Positions 8,558 to 17,967 are shown, numbered from the stretch's first letter. The stretch is DNA of 64,000 nt from Suttonella indologenes (GCF_900460215.1 NZ_UHIA01000004.1:938001-1002000); one strand, 5' to 3'. A program made the numbers and translations. Notes: generated by a model not told the origin, from the sequence alone.

Positions 8558-10564
8558 TTAAGCTTGGTCGATATAAATCATTTTTTCCAAGGCTTTGATT
8601 TGGTCGCGCAGGGCGGCGGCTTTTTCAAATTCCAAATCGCGAGCATGCGCCAGCATGTCTTTTTCCAGTTTTTTCATCAGCTTTTCCGCTTCCGCCGCGC
8701 TCATTTGCTCAGGTGCTTTGCCGCTTTTCTCTTGGTGGGCTTTTTTCGCTTTGACGGCGATATTCGCGCCTTCCATCACATCCGCGACTTTTTTGCGGAT
8801 GGTCTGCGGCGTGATGCCGTGGGCATTATTGTGCGCGATTTGTTTTTCGCGGCGGCGCGCGGTTTCGTCCATAGCTTTTTGCATGGATTGGGTGATGCGG
8901 TCGGCATAGAGAATCGCCATGCCGTTGGCGTTGCGCGCAGCACGTCCGATGGTTTGAATCAGGGCGCGTTCGCCGCGTAAAAAGCCTTCTTTGTCGGCAT
9001 CGAAGATGGCGACTAAGGAGACTTCCGGCATGTCCAAGCCTTCGCGCAGCAGGTTGATGCCGACTAGGACGTCAAATTCGCCTAAGCGCAGATCGCGGAT
9101 GATTTCCATGCGCTCGACGGTGTTGATGTCGCTGTGGATATAGCGCACGCGCACGCCGTGTTCCATGAGGAAGTCGGTTAAATCTTCGCTCATTTTTTTG
9201 GTCAGGGTGGTGATGAGTACGCGTTCGTCAATGGCGGCGCGTTTGCGGATTTCGCTTAGTACGTCATCGACTTGTATGGATACGGGGCGGACTTCGACGA
9301 CGGGGTCGAGTAAACCGGTGGGACGCACGACTTGTTCGATGATGTCGCCGCTTTCCGCCAGTTCGTAAGCGCCGGGGGTGGCGGAGATGTAGATGGTTTG
9401 CGGGGCGATGGCTTCAAATTCTTCAAAGCGCAGCGGGCGGTTGTCTAGGGCGGAGGGCAGACGGAAGCCGTATTCGACTAGGGTTTCTTTGCGCGAGCGG
9501 TCGCCGCGGTACATGCCGTTGAGCTGGGGAATGGTCACGTGGCTTTCGTCGATAATCAGCAGGGCATCGGGCGGCAGGTAGTCGTGCAGGGTCGGCGGCG
9601 GTTCGCCGGCGGCGCGTCCCGATAGGTAGCGCGAGTAGTTTTCCACGCCCGAGCAGTAGCCCAATTCCTGCATCATTTCAATGTCAAAGCGGGTGCGTTG
9701 TTCCAGACGTTGCATTTCCACGAGTTTGTTTTGCGCCTGCAATTGGGCAAGGCGTTCGCGCAGCTCGATTTTAATGCTTTCAATGGCTTCTAAGATGGTG
9801 TGGCGCGGGGTGGCGTAGTGGGTTTTGGGGTAGATGGTGATGCGCGGGATTTGGTCGAGCATTTCGCCTGTCAGCGGGTCGAAGTAGCGGATGCTGTCGA
9901 TTTCGTCGTCAAAGAGTTCTACGCGCACCGCATACCAATCGCTTTCCGCCGGCATGATGTCGATGATGTCGCCGCGGACGCGGAAAGTGCCGCGCAGCAG
10001 TTGCGTGTCGTTGCGGGTATATTGCAGTTCGGCGAGGCGCGAGAGCATTTCGCGGCTGTCGATGCGGGTGCCGCGGTTTAAGTGCAGCACCATCTGCATG
10101 TAAAGGCGCGGATCGCCCAAGCCGTAAATGGAGGAAACGGAGGCGACGATGATGGTGTCGCGGCGTTCTAAGATGGCTTTGGTGGCGGAAAGGCGCATTT
10201 GCTCAATGTGTTCATTGATGGAGGCGTCTTTTTCAATAAAGGTGTCTGAAGCCGGCACATAGGCTTCAGGCTGGTAGTAGTCGTAATAAGAAACGAAGTA
10301 TTCCACCGCATTATGCGGAAAAAATTCGCGCATTTCGCCGTAAAGCTGGGCGGCAAGGGTTTTGTTGGGCGCAAGAATCAGGGCAGGGCGGTTGGCTTTG
10401 GCGATGACGTTTGCCATGGTAAAGGTTTTGCCCGAGCCGGTAACGCCGAGCAGGGTTTGCTTGGCAAGCCCGTTTTCCAGTCCGGCTAAAATGCCGGCGA
10501 TTGCAGTGGGTTGGTCGCCGGCAGGGGCGTAATCGGCGACCAGTTGAAAGTGATCATCATGCAT
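8558..10564 (-). CDS. uvrB: Excinuclease ABC subunit B
   Basis: The damage-verifying helicase-like subunit of nucleotide excision repair. With the start at 10564 the protein is 668 residues (E. coli 673). It shows Walker A GVTGSGKT (40-47), the YYDYYQPEAYVP damage-binding hairpin region, DESHVT (motif II), TIGRAARN (motif VI) and a C-terminal UVR domain (KLEKDMLAHARDLEFEKAA) for UvrC contact. The frame is open 28 codons further upstream, but those codons lie inside the coding end of the yheT-like gene, and MHDDHFQLVADY is the normal UvrB start. The ATG overlaps the yheT stop as ATGCATGA, which suggests translational coupling. Confidence 0.97.
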   Translation of the reverse strand: MHDDHFQLVADYAPAGDQPTAIAGILAGLENGLAKQTLLGVTGSGKTFTMANVIAKANRPALILAPNKTLAAQLYGEMREFFPHNAVEYFVSYYDYYQPEAYVPASDTFIEKDASINEHIEQMRLSATKAILERRDTIIVASVSSIYGLGDPRLYMQMVLHLNRGTRIDSREMLSRLAELQYTRNDTQLLRGTFRVRGDIIDIMPAESDWYAVRVELFDDEIDSIRYFDPLTGEMLDQIPRITIYPKTHYATPRHTILEAIESIKIELRERLAQLQAQNKLVEMQRLEQRTRFDIEMMQELGYCSGVENYSRYLSGRAAGEPPPTLHDYLPPDALLIIDESHVTIPQLNGMYRGDRSRKETLVEYGFRLPSALDNRPLRFEEFEAIAPQTIYISATPGAYELAESGDIIEQVVRPTGLLDPVVEVRPVSIQVDDVLSEIRKRAAIDERVLITTLTKKMSEDLTDFLMEHGVRVRYIHSDINTVERMEIIRDLRLGEFDVLVGINLLREGLDMPEVSLVAIFDADKEGFLRGERALIQTIGRAARNANGMAILYADRITQSMQKAMDETARRREKQIAHNNAHGITPQTIRKKVADVMEGANIAVKAKKAHQEKSGKAPEQMSAAEAEKLMKKLEKDMLAHARDLEFEKAAALRDQIKALEKMIYIDQA

Positions 10565-11513
10565 GGCTAATCTCGTCAAAAAATCGGAATACGGTTTCGG
10601 GCATCCAGCGCAGATGTCCGCGTCCTCTGCCTGAGACAAAGCCGACATGTCCGCCGCTGCGCGGTTGCAATAAATAGACTTGCGGCGAAACCTCCGCTTC
10701 TTGCGGCATCGCTTCAGGCGGTAAAAAGGGGTCGTTATGCGCGTTAATCAGTAGAGTGGGCAGGCGAATATCGCGCAGATAGGGTTTGGCGGCGGCGCGG
10801 CGGTAATAATCGGCGGCATCAATAAAGCCGTTGAGCGGCGCGGTGTAGGCATTGTCGAAATCGGCTAAAGAGCGGAGTTTGACCGCTTTGGCATCGGCAG
10901 GCACTTTTTTGCGCAAACTGCTGAGAAAATAGGGCGTATAAAGCAGACGCGGTAAACCTTGGCTAATCGCTAGGCTGGAAGCGGTCAAATCCACCGGTGC
11001 GGAAACCGCCGCTGCCGCCTGCAAACCGCAAGAAATATTTGCACGACCGCATTCTCCCAAATATTTCGCCAAAGCATTGCCGCCTAAAGACACGCCGACC
11101 GCGTAAATGCGCGGATAGCGTGCCTGCATCAGCTTAAGGGCATGGGCAATCGCCGCCGTGTCGCCGCTGTGATAATACTTCTGTGCCGCCACGCCGCCGC
11201 AGCTGGAAAAATGCGCCACTACCGCGTGCCAGCCGCGCGCTTGCGCGGCAAGCATCAAGGCCACCGCATAATGACTGCGGCTGCTGCCCTCCAGTCCGTG
11301 AAAATGCAGCAGTAAAGGCGCATCGAGATGGGGGCTGTCTAAAAAATCAAAAGCCAGCATGCCGCTGTTTTCGTGATTGGGCAGCAACTCGCGGCGATAA
11401 GGCGGCGCAGGAGATTGCAGACTTTTGGCGTATAGGGTTTCGATATTGCCGCCGCGCAACCAAGGCGGCGTGTGCAAAGGCGGCAAAGCAGCAATTAAAG
11501 CAGCATGAGACAT
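10557..11513 (-). CDS. yheT: YheT-like alpha/beta hydrolase
   Basis: A 318-residue cytoplasmic alpha/beta-hydrolase of the YheT (UPF0017) family, with unknown substrate, probably an esterase. It shows the N-terminal WLRGGNIETLY stretch typical of the family, the HFHGLEGSS oxyanion region, the nucleophile elbow GVSLGGNAL (Ser), an Asp in INAHNDPFLP and a His in SGGHVGFV. I chose ATG 11513 (MSHAAL) rather than the upstream in-frame ATG at 11543, because the latter overlaps an excellent minus-strand -10 box (TATAAT, 11542-11547). The gene is upstream of and overlaps uvrB. Confidence 0.85.
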   Translation of the reverse strand: MSHAALIAALPPLHTPPWLRGGNIETLYAKSLQSPAPPYRRELLPNHENSGMLAFDFLDSPHLDAPLLLHFHGLEGSSRSHYAVALMLAAQARGWHAVVAHFSSCGGVAAQKYYHSGDTAAIAHALKLMQARYPRIYAVGVSLGGNALAKYLGECGRANISCGLQAAAAVSAPVDLTASSLAISQGLPRLLYTPYFLSSLRKKVPADAKAVKLRSLADFDNAYTAPLNGFIDAADYYRRAAAKPYLRDIRLPTLLINAHNDPFLPPEAMPQEAEVSPQVYLLQPRSGGHVGFVSGRGRGHLRWMPETVFRFFDEISHA

Positions 11514-11541
11514 AGAATTTAAATCAAAAAAACAAAAGGGC

Positions 11542-11547
11542 ATTATA
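11542..11547 (-). promoter_or_regulatory. -10 box of the yheT-uvrB promoter
   Basis: GCTATAAT on the minus strand lies 29 bases before the chosen yheT ATG. No convincing -35 hexamer is visible. Confidence 0.5.
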
Positions 11548-11682
11548 GCGGGCTTTGTCGTGTATGGATAAATCTTGTACCGGCGTTCACTAGGCTTACT
11601 CTTATGTTTTGTTATGCTGATTTGCTGTGTTGCAACATTATTTAATACTAAAAGTTATTTAAAAAATACTTATGTAAATCAG

Positions 11683-12727
11683 AATATATTTCTTAAGACT
11701 AATTGATTTTTTATAAGCAATTCTGTTTTTTTTGATGATTTTTTAAATGTATATTGACTAAAAAAGTTTTGAATGAAACAATTGGCTGAATTTCATTTGT
11801 TGCTTTAGGCGATGCGCTAGGTGATGGTAAATCTAATCTGAAATTTCTGAAAATTTTGGGTTTAGAATATAGATAATACTGTATTGATATTTTTTGGAGA
11901 GTTAACATGAAACGATCGGTATATATTTCACATTTGATCATTTTATCTTCTTTTTTGTCCGCTTGCATTATATTTCCTCCTTTGCCAAAAGATTATCCGC
12001 ATAATAATTTTATTGGCGGCAATATAGAAGGAATGTTGACAACTTTCAGCGGAAGGATTGAAGGTAAACCAGATGCAGAGCAAGAAAAAATGTTGAGGAT
12101 TTATAATAAAATTGAAGAAATTCTTGCTCAATCTACAAAGAATAAGAAAAAAATCTATAGAGATTTGGAAAATATCGGTATGTATTGTATGTACTTTAAT
12201 AATAGTAAGGAGATTGAATGTAGATATAAAATTTATCTAAAATATATTGGAGATATTAGAGAGGGAGTAAACCCGTTATTGCTAATTTCTGTATTTCCTG
12301 ATAAAGGAATTGATTCTATAGTTTTTGATGCTACAAATTATGGAATTAATCTGAGTAGAGAAGAGTCTTATAGCATTATGTTGATGGATAAAAAAAATGG
12401 AGTTTCATATGAGTAATTCAATACGGTTTAATTTTGTGTCTTCTGTTGATAGTAATTGGACTATTAGTAAAGTGCAACTCCCTATTGGAGATAATAATAG
12501 AAGATCTTGGGATTCAAAAGAAGAATTTCCAGGTAGTTGGAGCAATACTTGGATATCTAATTTCACTGCTCATGAATATATTGTTGTTCATGATCAATAT
12601 GGGAATATTAAACACGAATTTCATGGTTTGGCTGTTGATAGAAAAACAAGCGATGAGCAGGTGATAGGATTTTTTAATGATAGATTAGAGTATAGAAAAT
12701 TTGAAGATAATCATTTTAATGATTCTT
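11683..12727 (+). repeat. Tandem duplication unit A (lipoprotein + truncated RTX N-terminus)
   Basis: About 1,045 bp nearly identical to 12728-13771 and directly abutting it. The unit contains the upstream region, the lipoprotein gene and the first 106 codons of the RTX gene. The junction creates the TAA that ends the truncated gene. Scattered substitutions, several changing amino acids, show the copies are not brand new. Confidence 0.95.
11907..12416 (+). CDS. Small lipoprotein, upstream copy (FrpD-like position)
   Basis: A 169-residue predicted lipoprotein with lipobox LSAC (residues 17-20). I recognise no family. The mature part is charged and rich in Lys/Asp, with two cysteines in the middle (MYCMYFNNSKEIEC) that could form a disulfide. 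A GGAGAG ribosome site precedes the ATG. The stop overlaps the next gene start, so the two are translationally coupled. A lipoprotein coded just before an RTX protein is the arrangement of neisserial FrpD/FrpC, where FrpD binds the FrpC N-terminus. A similar partner role is inferred from position only. Base composition is much more AT-rich than the genome around it. Confidence 0.8.
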   Translation: MKRSVYISHLIILSSFLSACIIFPPLPKDYPHNNFIGGNIEGMLTTFSGRIEGKPDAEQEKMLRIYNKIEEILAQSTKNKKKIYRDLENIGMYCMYFNNSKEIECRYKIYLKYIGDIREGVNPLLLISVFPDKGIDSIVFDATNYGINLSREESYSIMLMDKKNGVSYE

Positions 12728-12729
12728 AA
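12409..12729 (+). pseudogene. Truncated copy of the RTX protein N-terminus
   Basis: Codes 106 residues nearly identical to the start of the 1504-residue RTX protein, then stops at a TAA formed by the tandem-duplication junction. It begins at ATG 12409 after GGAG, overlapping the lipoprotein stop. It has no Asp-Pro module, no RTX repeats and no secretion signal, so it cannot be exported by the type I route. It may be simply a remnant, or it may act as an orphan cassette or recombination donor. The reading frame is undamaged apart from the truncation. Confidence 0.85.
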
Positions 12730-13771
12730 TATATTTCTTAAGACTAATTGATTTTTTTATAAGTAATTCTGTTTTTTGATGATTTTTTAAATGTATATTG
12801 ACTAAAAAAGTTTTGAATGAAAGGATTGGCTGAATTTCATTTGTTGCTTTAGGCGATGCGCTAGGTGATGGTAAATCTAATCTGAAATTTCTGAAAATTT
12901 TAGGTTTAGAATATAGATAATACTGTATTGATATTTTTTGGAGAGTTAACATGAAACGATCGGTATATATTTCACATTTGATCATTTTATCTTCTTTTTT
13001 GTCCGCTTGCATTATATTTCCTCCTTTGCCAAAAGATTATCCGCATAATAATTTTATTGGCGGCAACTTAGAAGGAATGTCAGGAACCTTCAGTGGAAGA
13101 TTTGAAGGAAAACCAGATGCAGAGCAAGAAAAAATGTTGAGGATTTATAATAAAATTGAAGAAATTCTTGCTCAATCTACAAGAAATAAGAAAAAAATCT
13201 ATAGAGATTTGGAAAATATCGGTATGTATTGTATGTACTTTAATAATAGTAAGGAGATTGAATGTAGATATAAAATTTATCTAAAACATATTGGAGATAT
13301 TAGAGAGGGGGTAAACCCGTTATTGCTAATTTCTGTATTTCCTGATAAAGGAATTGATTCTATAGTTTTTGATGCTACAAATTATGGAATTAATCTGAGT
13401 AGAGAAGATCGTTATAGCATTATGTTGATGGATAAAAAAAATGGAGTTTCATATGAGTAATTCAATACGGTTTAATTTTGTGTCTTCTGTTGATAGTAAT
13501 TGGACTATTAGTAAAGTGCAACTCCCTATTGGGGATAATAATAGAAGATCTTGGGGTTCAAAAGAAGAATTTCCAGGTAGTTGGAGCAATACTTGGATAT
13601 CTAATTTCACTGCTCATGAGTATATTGTTGTTCATGACCAATATGGGAATATTAAACACGAATTTCATGGTTTGGCTGTTGATAGAAAAACAAATGATGA
13701 GCAGGTGATAGGATTTTTCAATGATAGATTAGAGTATAGAAAATTTGAAGATAATCATTTTAATGACTCTT
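12728..13771 (+). repeat. Tandem duplication unit B
   Basis: Second copy of the 1.04-kb unit. Its right edge runs into the intact RTX gene at the codon for Ser106. Homology to unit A ends exactly where unit A meets unit B. Confidence 0.95.
12951..13460 (+). CDS. Small lipoprotein, downstream copy
   Basis: A 169-residue predicted lipoprotein with the same LSAC lipobox (17-20) as the first copy. The differences cluster just after the signal (NLEGMSGTFSGRFEG here, NIEGMLTTFSGRIEG there) and near the C-terminus (DRY for ESY). It is coupled to the full RTX gene by an eight-base overlap (start at 13453, stop at 13458-13460). By analogy with FrpD it could sit in the outer membrane and bind the RTX N-terminal part. 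This is inference; the sequence itself shows only the lipobox, the coupling and the AT-rich composition. Confidence 0.8.
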   Translation: MKRSVYISHLIILSSFLSACIIFPPLPKDYPHNNFIGGNLEGMSGTFSGRFEGKPDAEQEKMLRIYNKIEEILAQSTRNKKKIYRDLENIGMYCMYFNNSKEIECRYKIYLKHIGDIREGVNPLLLISVFPDKGIDSIVFDATNYGINLSREDRYSIMLMDKKNGVSYE

Positions 13772-16700
13772 ATGGTCAAGACTATAATAATAACAAAGCA
13801 GTTATTTTTAGTGGAAGTTATGAAGAAGTCAATGAAAAAGTTCATCTAATGATGGAGGCTGGGAGAAAAATAAATGCTATGGATTTAGATTATCCATTTT
13901 TCGGATTAGGTGTTAATAGTAATTCAGTTGCTTATACTTTGATAAAAGCAGCAGGTTTAGAAAATCATGAGTTTGATAATTTTATTCTACCTGGAGCGGG
14001 CGTTGATATTTTAGAAAAAGATGAATCTCAAGATGCAGATATTCCAATTGAGAAAAATAATAATGGTTTTAGTGATTATATGAGCCTATTTTATTTTCCT
14101 TTAACCCCTCCTCCTTTGCCGCCTTCTGATCCTTTAACTTTAGATTTAAATACCGATGGCGTGATTGCGACTTTGCCTAAAGGCAGCGGCGTATTTTTTG
14201 ATTTGGATAATAGCGGTTTTGCCGAGAATACGGCGTGGTTTGCGCCTTCTGAGGGCGTGCTGGTTTATGATCGCAATGGCAATGGCAGGATTGACGGCGG
14301 TGCGGAGTTGTTTGGCACTGAAACCCTGCTAAAAGACGGTTCTTTGGCGGCAAATGGTTTTGCGGCTTTGGCGGAGTTTGATACAAATGCTGATGGCTTG
14401 GTGGATAAGCGCGATGCGAATTTTGCGGATTTGCGTGTGTGGCAGGATCGCAATAGCGATGGGATTGCGCAAAAAGATGAGTTGCTGTCTTTAACTGCGG
14501 CAGGCGTGGCTGCTATTAGCTTGGATTATGAGGCTAAGGGCGGTTTTACTGATGAAAATGGGGTTGAGCATCGCGAGTTTGGGCATTTCATCAATCTTCA
14601 GGGTGAGTCTCAGGCGGTGCATACTTTATGGTTTGATAGTGATCGTGTACAGACGGTGCCTGTAGATGTGCATCATGGTGCGGGCATTGCTTTATCGCCT
14701 ACGACAACGGCGCTGCCCAATGCTTTTGGCTTTGGCAATGTGTATAGCTTGCATGAGGCGATGGAGCGTGATGCCAGTGCTAAGTTGAAGGCGGTGGTGC
14801 GGGCTTTTAGCGAAGAGAAGGATGTGGCGACTCGCCATAACTTGATCGAGGATTTGCTGATGACTTGGGCAGGACAAGATGGGGTTCATCCTGCAGCGCG
14901 CGGCAAGGCGGTGGATGCCCGTCATGTGGCGGTGATGGAGAAGTTTTGGGGGCAGGCTGCTTTGCAAGCGCTACCTAATGGGGTGTATGCCGAGCGTTTG
15001 AAGGCTTCTTACGCTGAGTTGCGTGATTATGTGTATGCGCAGTTGGTGATGCAGAGTCATTTTAAGGATTTGTGGAATTCGATTATTTTTCATCAGGAAA
15101 ATGGGCAATGGCAGGGCGATTTCACGGCTACGGCGGCTTATTTTGCCGCGCTTTTTGCCAAGGGTGGCGATGCGAGTGAGCTGTTGCGCGATTTTCAATT
15201 TGCTTTAAGCCATATTACGCCGCATCAGTCGGCTTTATTGGAGGCGTTTTTAGCTTCTGCCGAGCAGGCTGCAGGTGTTTTGTTGTTTAGCGCAAGAGAG
15301 AAGATGCGTGCGGCTTTGCGTGATGGTGATGATGTGTTCCATTTGACTGAGAAAGATCCGTATGTGAGCGCCGGTGCCGGAGATGATCGGGTTGAGGGCA
15401 GTGCTGCCGAGGATATGATTTTTGGCGCTGCGGGCAATGATCGTTTATCGGGGCATGATGGGAATGATTTGCTGCATGGCGGCGAGGGGCGTGATGATTT
15501 GCGCGGCGGCGATGGCGATGATTTATTAATCGGCGGTCGTGGCGATGATGTCTTGAGCGGTGGGCTTGGCAATGATGTGTATGTTTATCATTTGGGTGAT
15601 GGCAATGATGTGATTGTGAATGCGGATAAGCTCGGTCAGCAAGATCGATTGAAATTGCAAGATATTGCTTCAGATGCGGTGAAGGCTTCGCGCTTGGGGC
15701 AAGATTTGTTGCTGCATTTGCCCGATGCTGCTGTGCTGACGCTGCGTGATTATTTTGTGTCAGATGGGAAGAGCGGCTCGGCGGTCGGCAAGATTGAGTT
15801 TGCAGATGCCCAGGTCTGGGAGATTGAGCGGGTGAAGGATTTAGTCTTGCAAGCGCATTTTGAATCTAATCATTTGTATAGCTATCGTGGCGGCAATCAT
15901 TTGCGCGGCGGTACTGGTGCGGATAAGCTTTTCGGGAATTTAGGTGATGATGTTTTAGAGGGCAAGGGCGGCAATGATGAATTAAGTGGTGCTGCCGGGA
16001 ATGATCGCTATGTGTATCGTTTTGGCGATGGCAAGGATCGTATTCATAATCAGGCGGCAGAGGGCGATGATGATGTCTTGGTTTTGCAGGATATTCTTCC
16101 GGAGGCGGTGCGTTTGATTCGAGAGTCGCAGGATTTGATTTTGCGTTTTGTCGATGAGGGGGAGGTGCGCCTGCAGGGATTTTTTGCGCATCAGGCGAAT
16201 ACTTTGTCCGTGCAGTTTGCCGATGGCAGCGTGTGGGCGGCAGAGATACTGAAGAAGCAGTATTTAATCGGCACAGAGCAAGATGATCATTTGATTGGCG
16301 ATGCTCAGGCGAATTGGATTGAAGGCAGAGGCGGTGAGGATCGTTTAGAAGGCAGGGCTGGTGATGATGTGCTCACCGGAGGGCGTGGGCATGATGTCTT
16401 ATATGGTGGCAGCGGGGCGGATCGTTATCGTTATGCTTTGGGCGATGGTTCGGACGTGATCCACACAGGCGATAGTGATACCGCTGTTGATACACTTGAG
16501 TTTGTCGATGTGCATAGTCAACAACTGCGCTTAGCTAGAGATGGGGCGGATTTGCTGTTTTTATTGCCTGATGCGGCGGTGTTGCGTGTGAAGTCATTTT
16601 TCCATGCAGATGCCGTAAGCGGCTATGCTTTAGTGGCAGTGATGACCATAGATGGGCAGTGGACTACGGAGGATATTAAGCAAATGCTCTTGCAGGGCGA

Positions 16701-17967
16701 TGCACAAAATAATCGCTTGCAGGGCTATGCCGGTGATGATGTTTTGTATGCCTACGCCGGAAATGATGAATTATTGGGCATGGTGGGCAATGATCGTTTG
16801 TATGGCGGCGCGGGTAATGACCGCTTAACAGGCGGCTTGGGAGATGATTATCTGCAAGCCGGCAGCGGCGATGATCATTATATTTACCGGGCGGGCGATG
16901 GTAATGATCGGATTAGTCAGGCAGATGCGGCGATGAGTGATAAAGATCGTTTGTCTTTGCATGGCATCAATCCTCATTTCTTGAGTGCGCAACAATCAGG
17001 ACAAGATTTAATTTTGCGCCTTCATGAAACTGGTGAGCAATTGGTTTTTGAGCGTTATTTTGATGGAAATCTTCCCAAAATTGCGCAGATTGTATTTGAT
17101 AACGGTAGTATTTGGCAGGCTAAGCACTTGGCGCAATTATTGCCGAGTATCAGTGCAGGTAGAGATATTCTTTATTCCACGCCTTTTAATGATGTGTATC
17201 GTCCGGAAGGCGGTAATGATCGCATTATCTATCATCGTGGCGGCGGGAAAGATCAATATGATTTTTATGATTTAACAACGGCTACCGATACGCTGTATTT
17301 GTCGGGCATTGATGCTAAGTCCGTGGTCTTAGAAAGATATGACGATGATTTGCATATTCTTTTTTCAGACAGTGAGCAAGATCAGATTATTCTCAGCAAT
17401 CATTTTGCCAACCCGCAAACTTTGTATGATCATGCTTTGGATCAGATCCGCTTTGATGATGGCAGCACATGGTATCGCGCTCAAATAGATCAATTAGGTA
17501 AAGCGCCTGAAGATTTAACGCAAAATACGGCTTGGTATGGCGGCTTTTTGCAAGGCGGCGGTGGTAATGATCATTTGCGTGGCAGCATTTTTGCCGATCA
17601 TCTGATTGGTGATGATGGCGATGATCATCTTGATAGCCGCGCAGGCAATGATATTTTGCAAGGTGGGCGTGGTCATGATTTGCTAAAGGGTGGTTGGGGA
17701 AATGATTTGTACCTGTATCGTTTAGGCGATGGCAAGGATATTATTCATGACAGCCAAGGCGTGGATAGCCTACGCTTAATTGATATTGCCGCTGAAGATG
17801 TGCGCTTTATTTTGCACGAAAAGGATTTAATTTTAGATATTGATGCAGAAGATAGTATTAAGATTCAGAATTGGCAAAGGCAAGGCAAAATAGAGACGAT
17901 TTATTTCAAAAATAGCAGTATGACTCATCAGCAAATTGATGATTGGATAGTGGCAGAAATTCTCTAA
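13453..17967 (+). CDS. Large RTX protein with predicted Asp-Pro self-processing module (FrpC-like)
   Basis: A 1504-residue protein expected to leave the cell by type I secretion; no hlyB/hlyD/tolC genes are nearby. Residues 1 to about 220 form an AT-rich, unrecognised N-terminal module, with GVNSNSVAYTLIKAAGL and a PG motif that resemble an NlpC/LRAT-like fold. Then comes SDPLTLDLNTDG with Asp226-Pro227 (codons 14128-14133), followed by EF-hand-like segments DRNGNGRIDGGAELFG, DTNADGLVDKRD and DRNSDGIAQKDEL. This is the layout of the FrpC calcium-dependent self-processing module. From about residue 645 on, six blocks of GGxGxD RTX repeats alternate with haemolysin-related linker domains (xxYxLGDGxD). 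The start is ATG 13453 after GGAG, not the in-frame ATG at 13441. Confidence 0.9.
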   Translation: MSNSIRFNFVSSVDSNWTISKVQLPIGDNNRRSWGSKEEFPGSWSNTWISNFTAHEYIVVHDQYGNIKHEFHGLAVDRKTNDEQVIGFFNDRLEYRKFEDNHFNDSYGQDYNNNKAVIFSGSYEEVNEKVHLMMEAGRKINAMDLDYPFFGLGVNSNSVAYTLIKAAGLENHEFDNFILPGAGVDILEKDESQDADIPIEKNNNGFSDYMSLFYFPLTPPPLPPSDPLTLDLNTDGVIATLPKGSGVFFDLDNSGFAENTAWFAPSEGVLVYDRNGNGRIDGGAELFGTETLLKDGSLAANGFAALAEFDTNADGLVDKRDANFADLRVWQDRNSDGIAQKDELLSLTAAGVAAISLDYEAKGGFTDENGVEHREFGHFINLQGESQAVHTLWFDSDRVQTVPVDVHHGAGIALSPTTTALPNAFGFGNVYSLHEAMERDASAKLKAVVRAFSEEKDVATRHNLIEDLLMTWAGQDGVHPAARGKAVDARHVAVMEKFWGQAALQALPNGVYAERLKASYAELRDYVYAQLVMQSHFKDLWNSIIFHQENGQWQGDFTATAAYFAALFAKGGDASELLRDFQFALSHITPHQSALLEAFLASAEQAAGVLLFSAREKMRAALRDGDDVFHLTEKDPYVSAGAGDDRVEGSAAEDMIFGAAGNDRLSGHDGNDLLHGGEGRDDLRGGDGDDLLIGGRGDDVLSGGLGNDVYVYHLGDGNDVIVNADKLGQQDRLKLQDIASDAVKASRLGQDLLLHLPDAAVLTLRDYFVSDGKSGSAVGKIEFADAQVWEIERVKDLVLQAHFESNHLYSYRGGNHLRGGTGADKLFGNLGDDVLEGKGGNDELSGAAGNDRYVYRFGDGKDRIHNQAAEGDDDVLVLQDILPEAVRLIRESQDLILRFVDEGEVRLQGFFAHQANTLSVQFADGSVWAAEILKKQYLIGTEQDDHLIGDAQANWIEGRGGEDRLEGRAGDDVLTGGRGHDVLYGGSGADRYRYALGDGSDVIHTGDSDTAVDTLEFVDVHSQQLRLARDGADLLFLLPDAAVLRVKSFFHADAVSGYALVAVMTIDGQWTTEDIKQMLLQGDAQNNRLQGYAGDDVLYAYAGNDELLGMVGNDRLYGGAGNDRLTGGLGDDYLQAGSGDDHYIYRAGDGNDRISQADAAMSDKDRLSLHGINPHFLSAQQSGQDLILRLHETGEQLVFERYFDGNLPKIAQIVFDNGSIWQAKHLAQLLPSISAGRDILYSTPFNDVYRPEGGNDRIIYHRGGGKDQYDFYDLTTATDTLYLSGIDAKSVVLERYDDDLHILFSDSEQDQIILSNHFANPQTLYDHALDQIRFDDGSTWYRAQIDQLGKAPEDLTQNTAWYGGFLQGGGGNDHLRGSIFADHLIGDDGDDHLDSRAGNDILQGGRGHDLLKGGWGNDLYLYRLGDGKDIIHDSQGVDSLRLIDIAAEDVRFILHEKDLILDIDAEDSIKIQNWQRQGKIETIYFKNSSMTHQQIDDWIVAEIL

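Noticed and set aside
10565..10648. N-terminal extension of UvrB
   Set aside because: It lies inside the end of the yheT-like gene; UvrB proteins begin at the MHDDHFQL-type start at 10564.
11711..11968. Minus-strand ORFs before each lipoprotein copy (11711-11968 and 12716-13012)
   Set aside because: They are mirror ORFs in duplicated AT-rich leader DNA, opposite the lipoprotein signal sequence, with no ribosome site or family.
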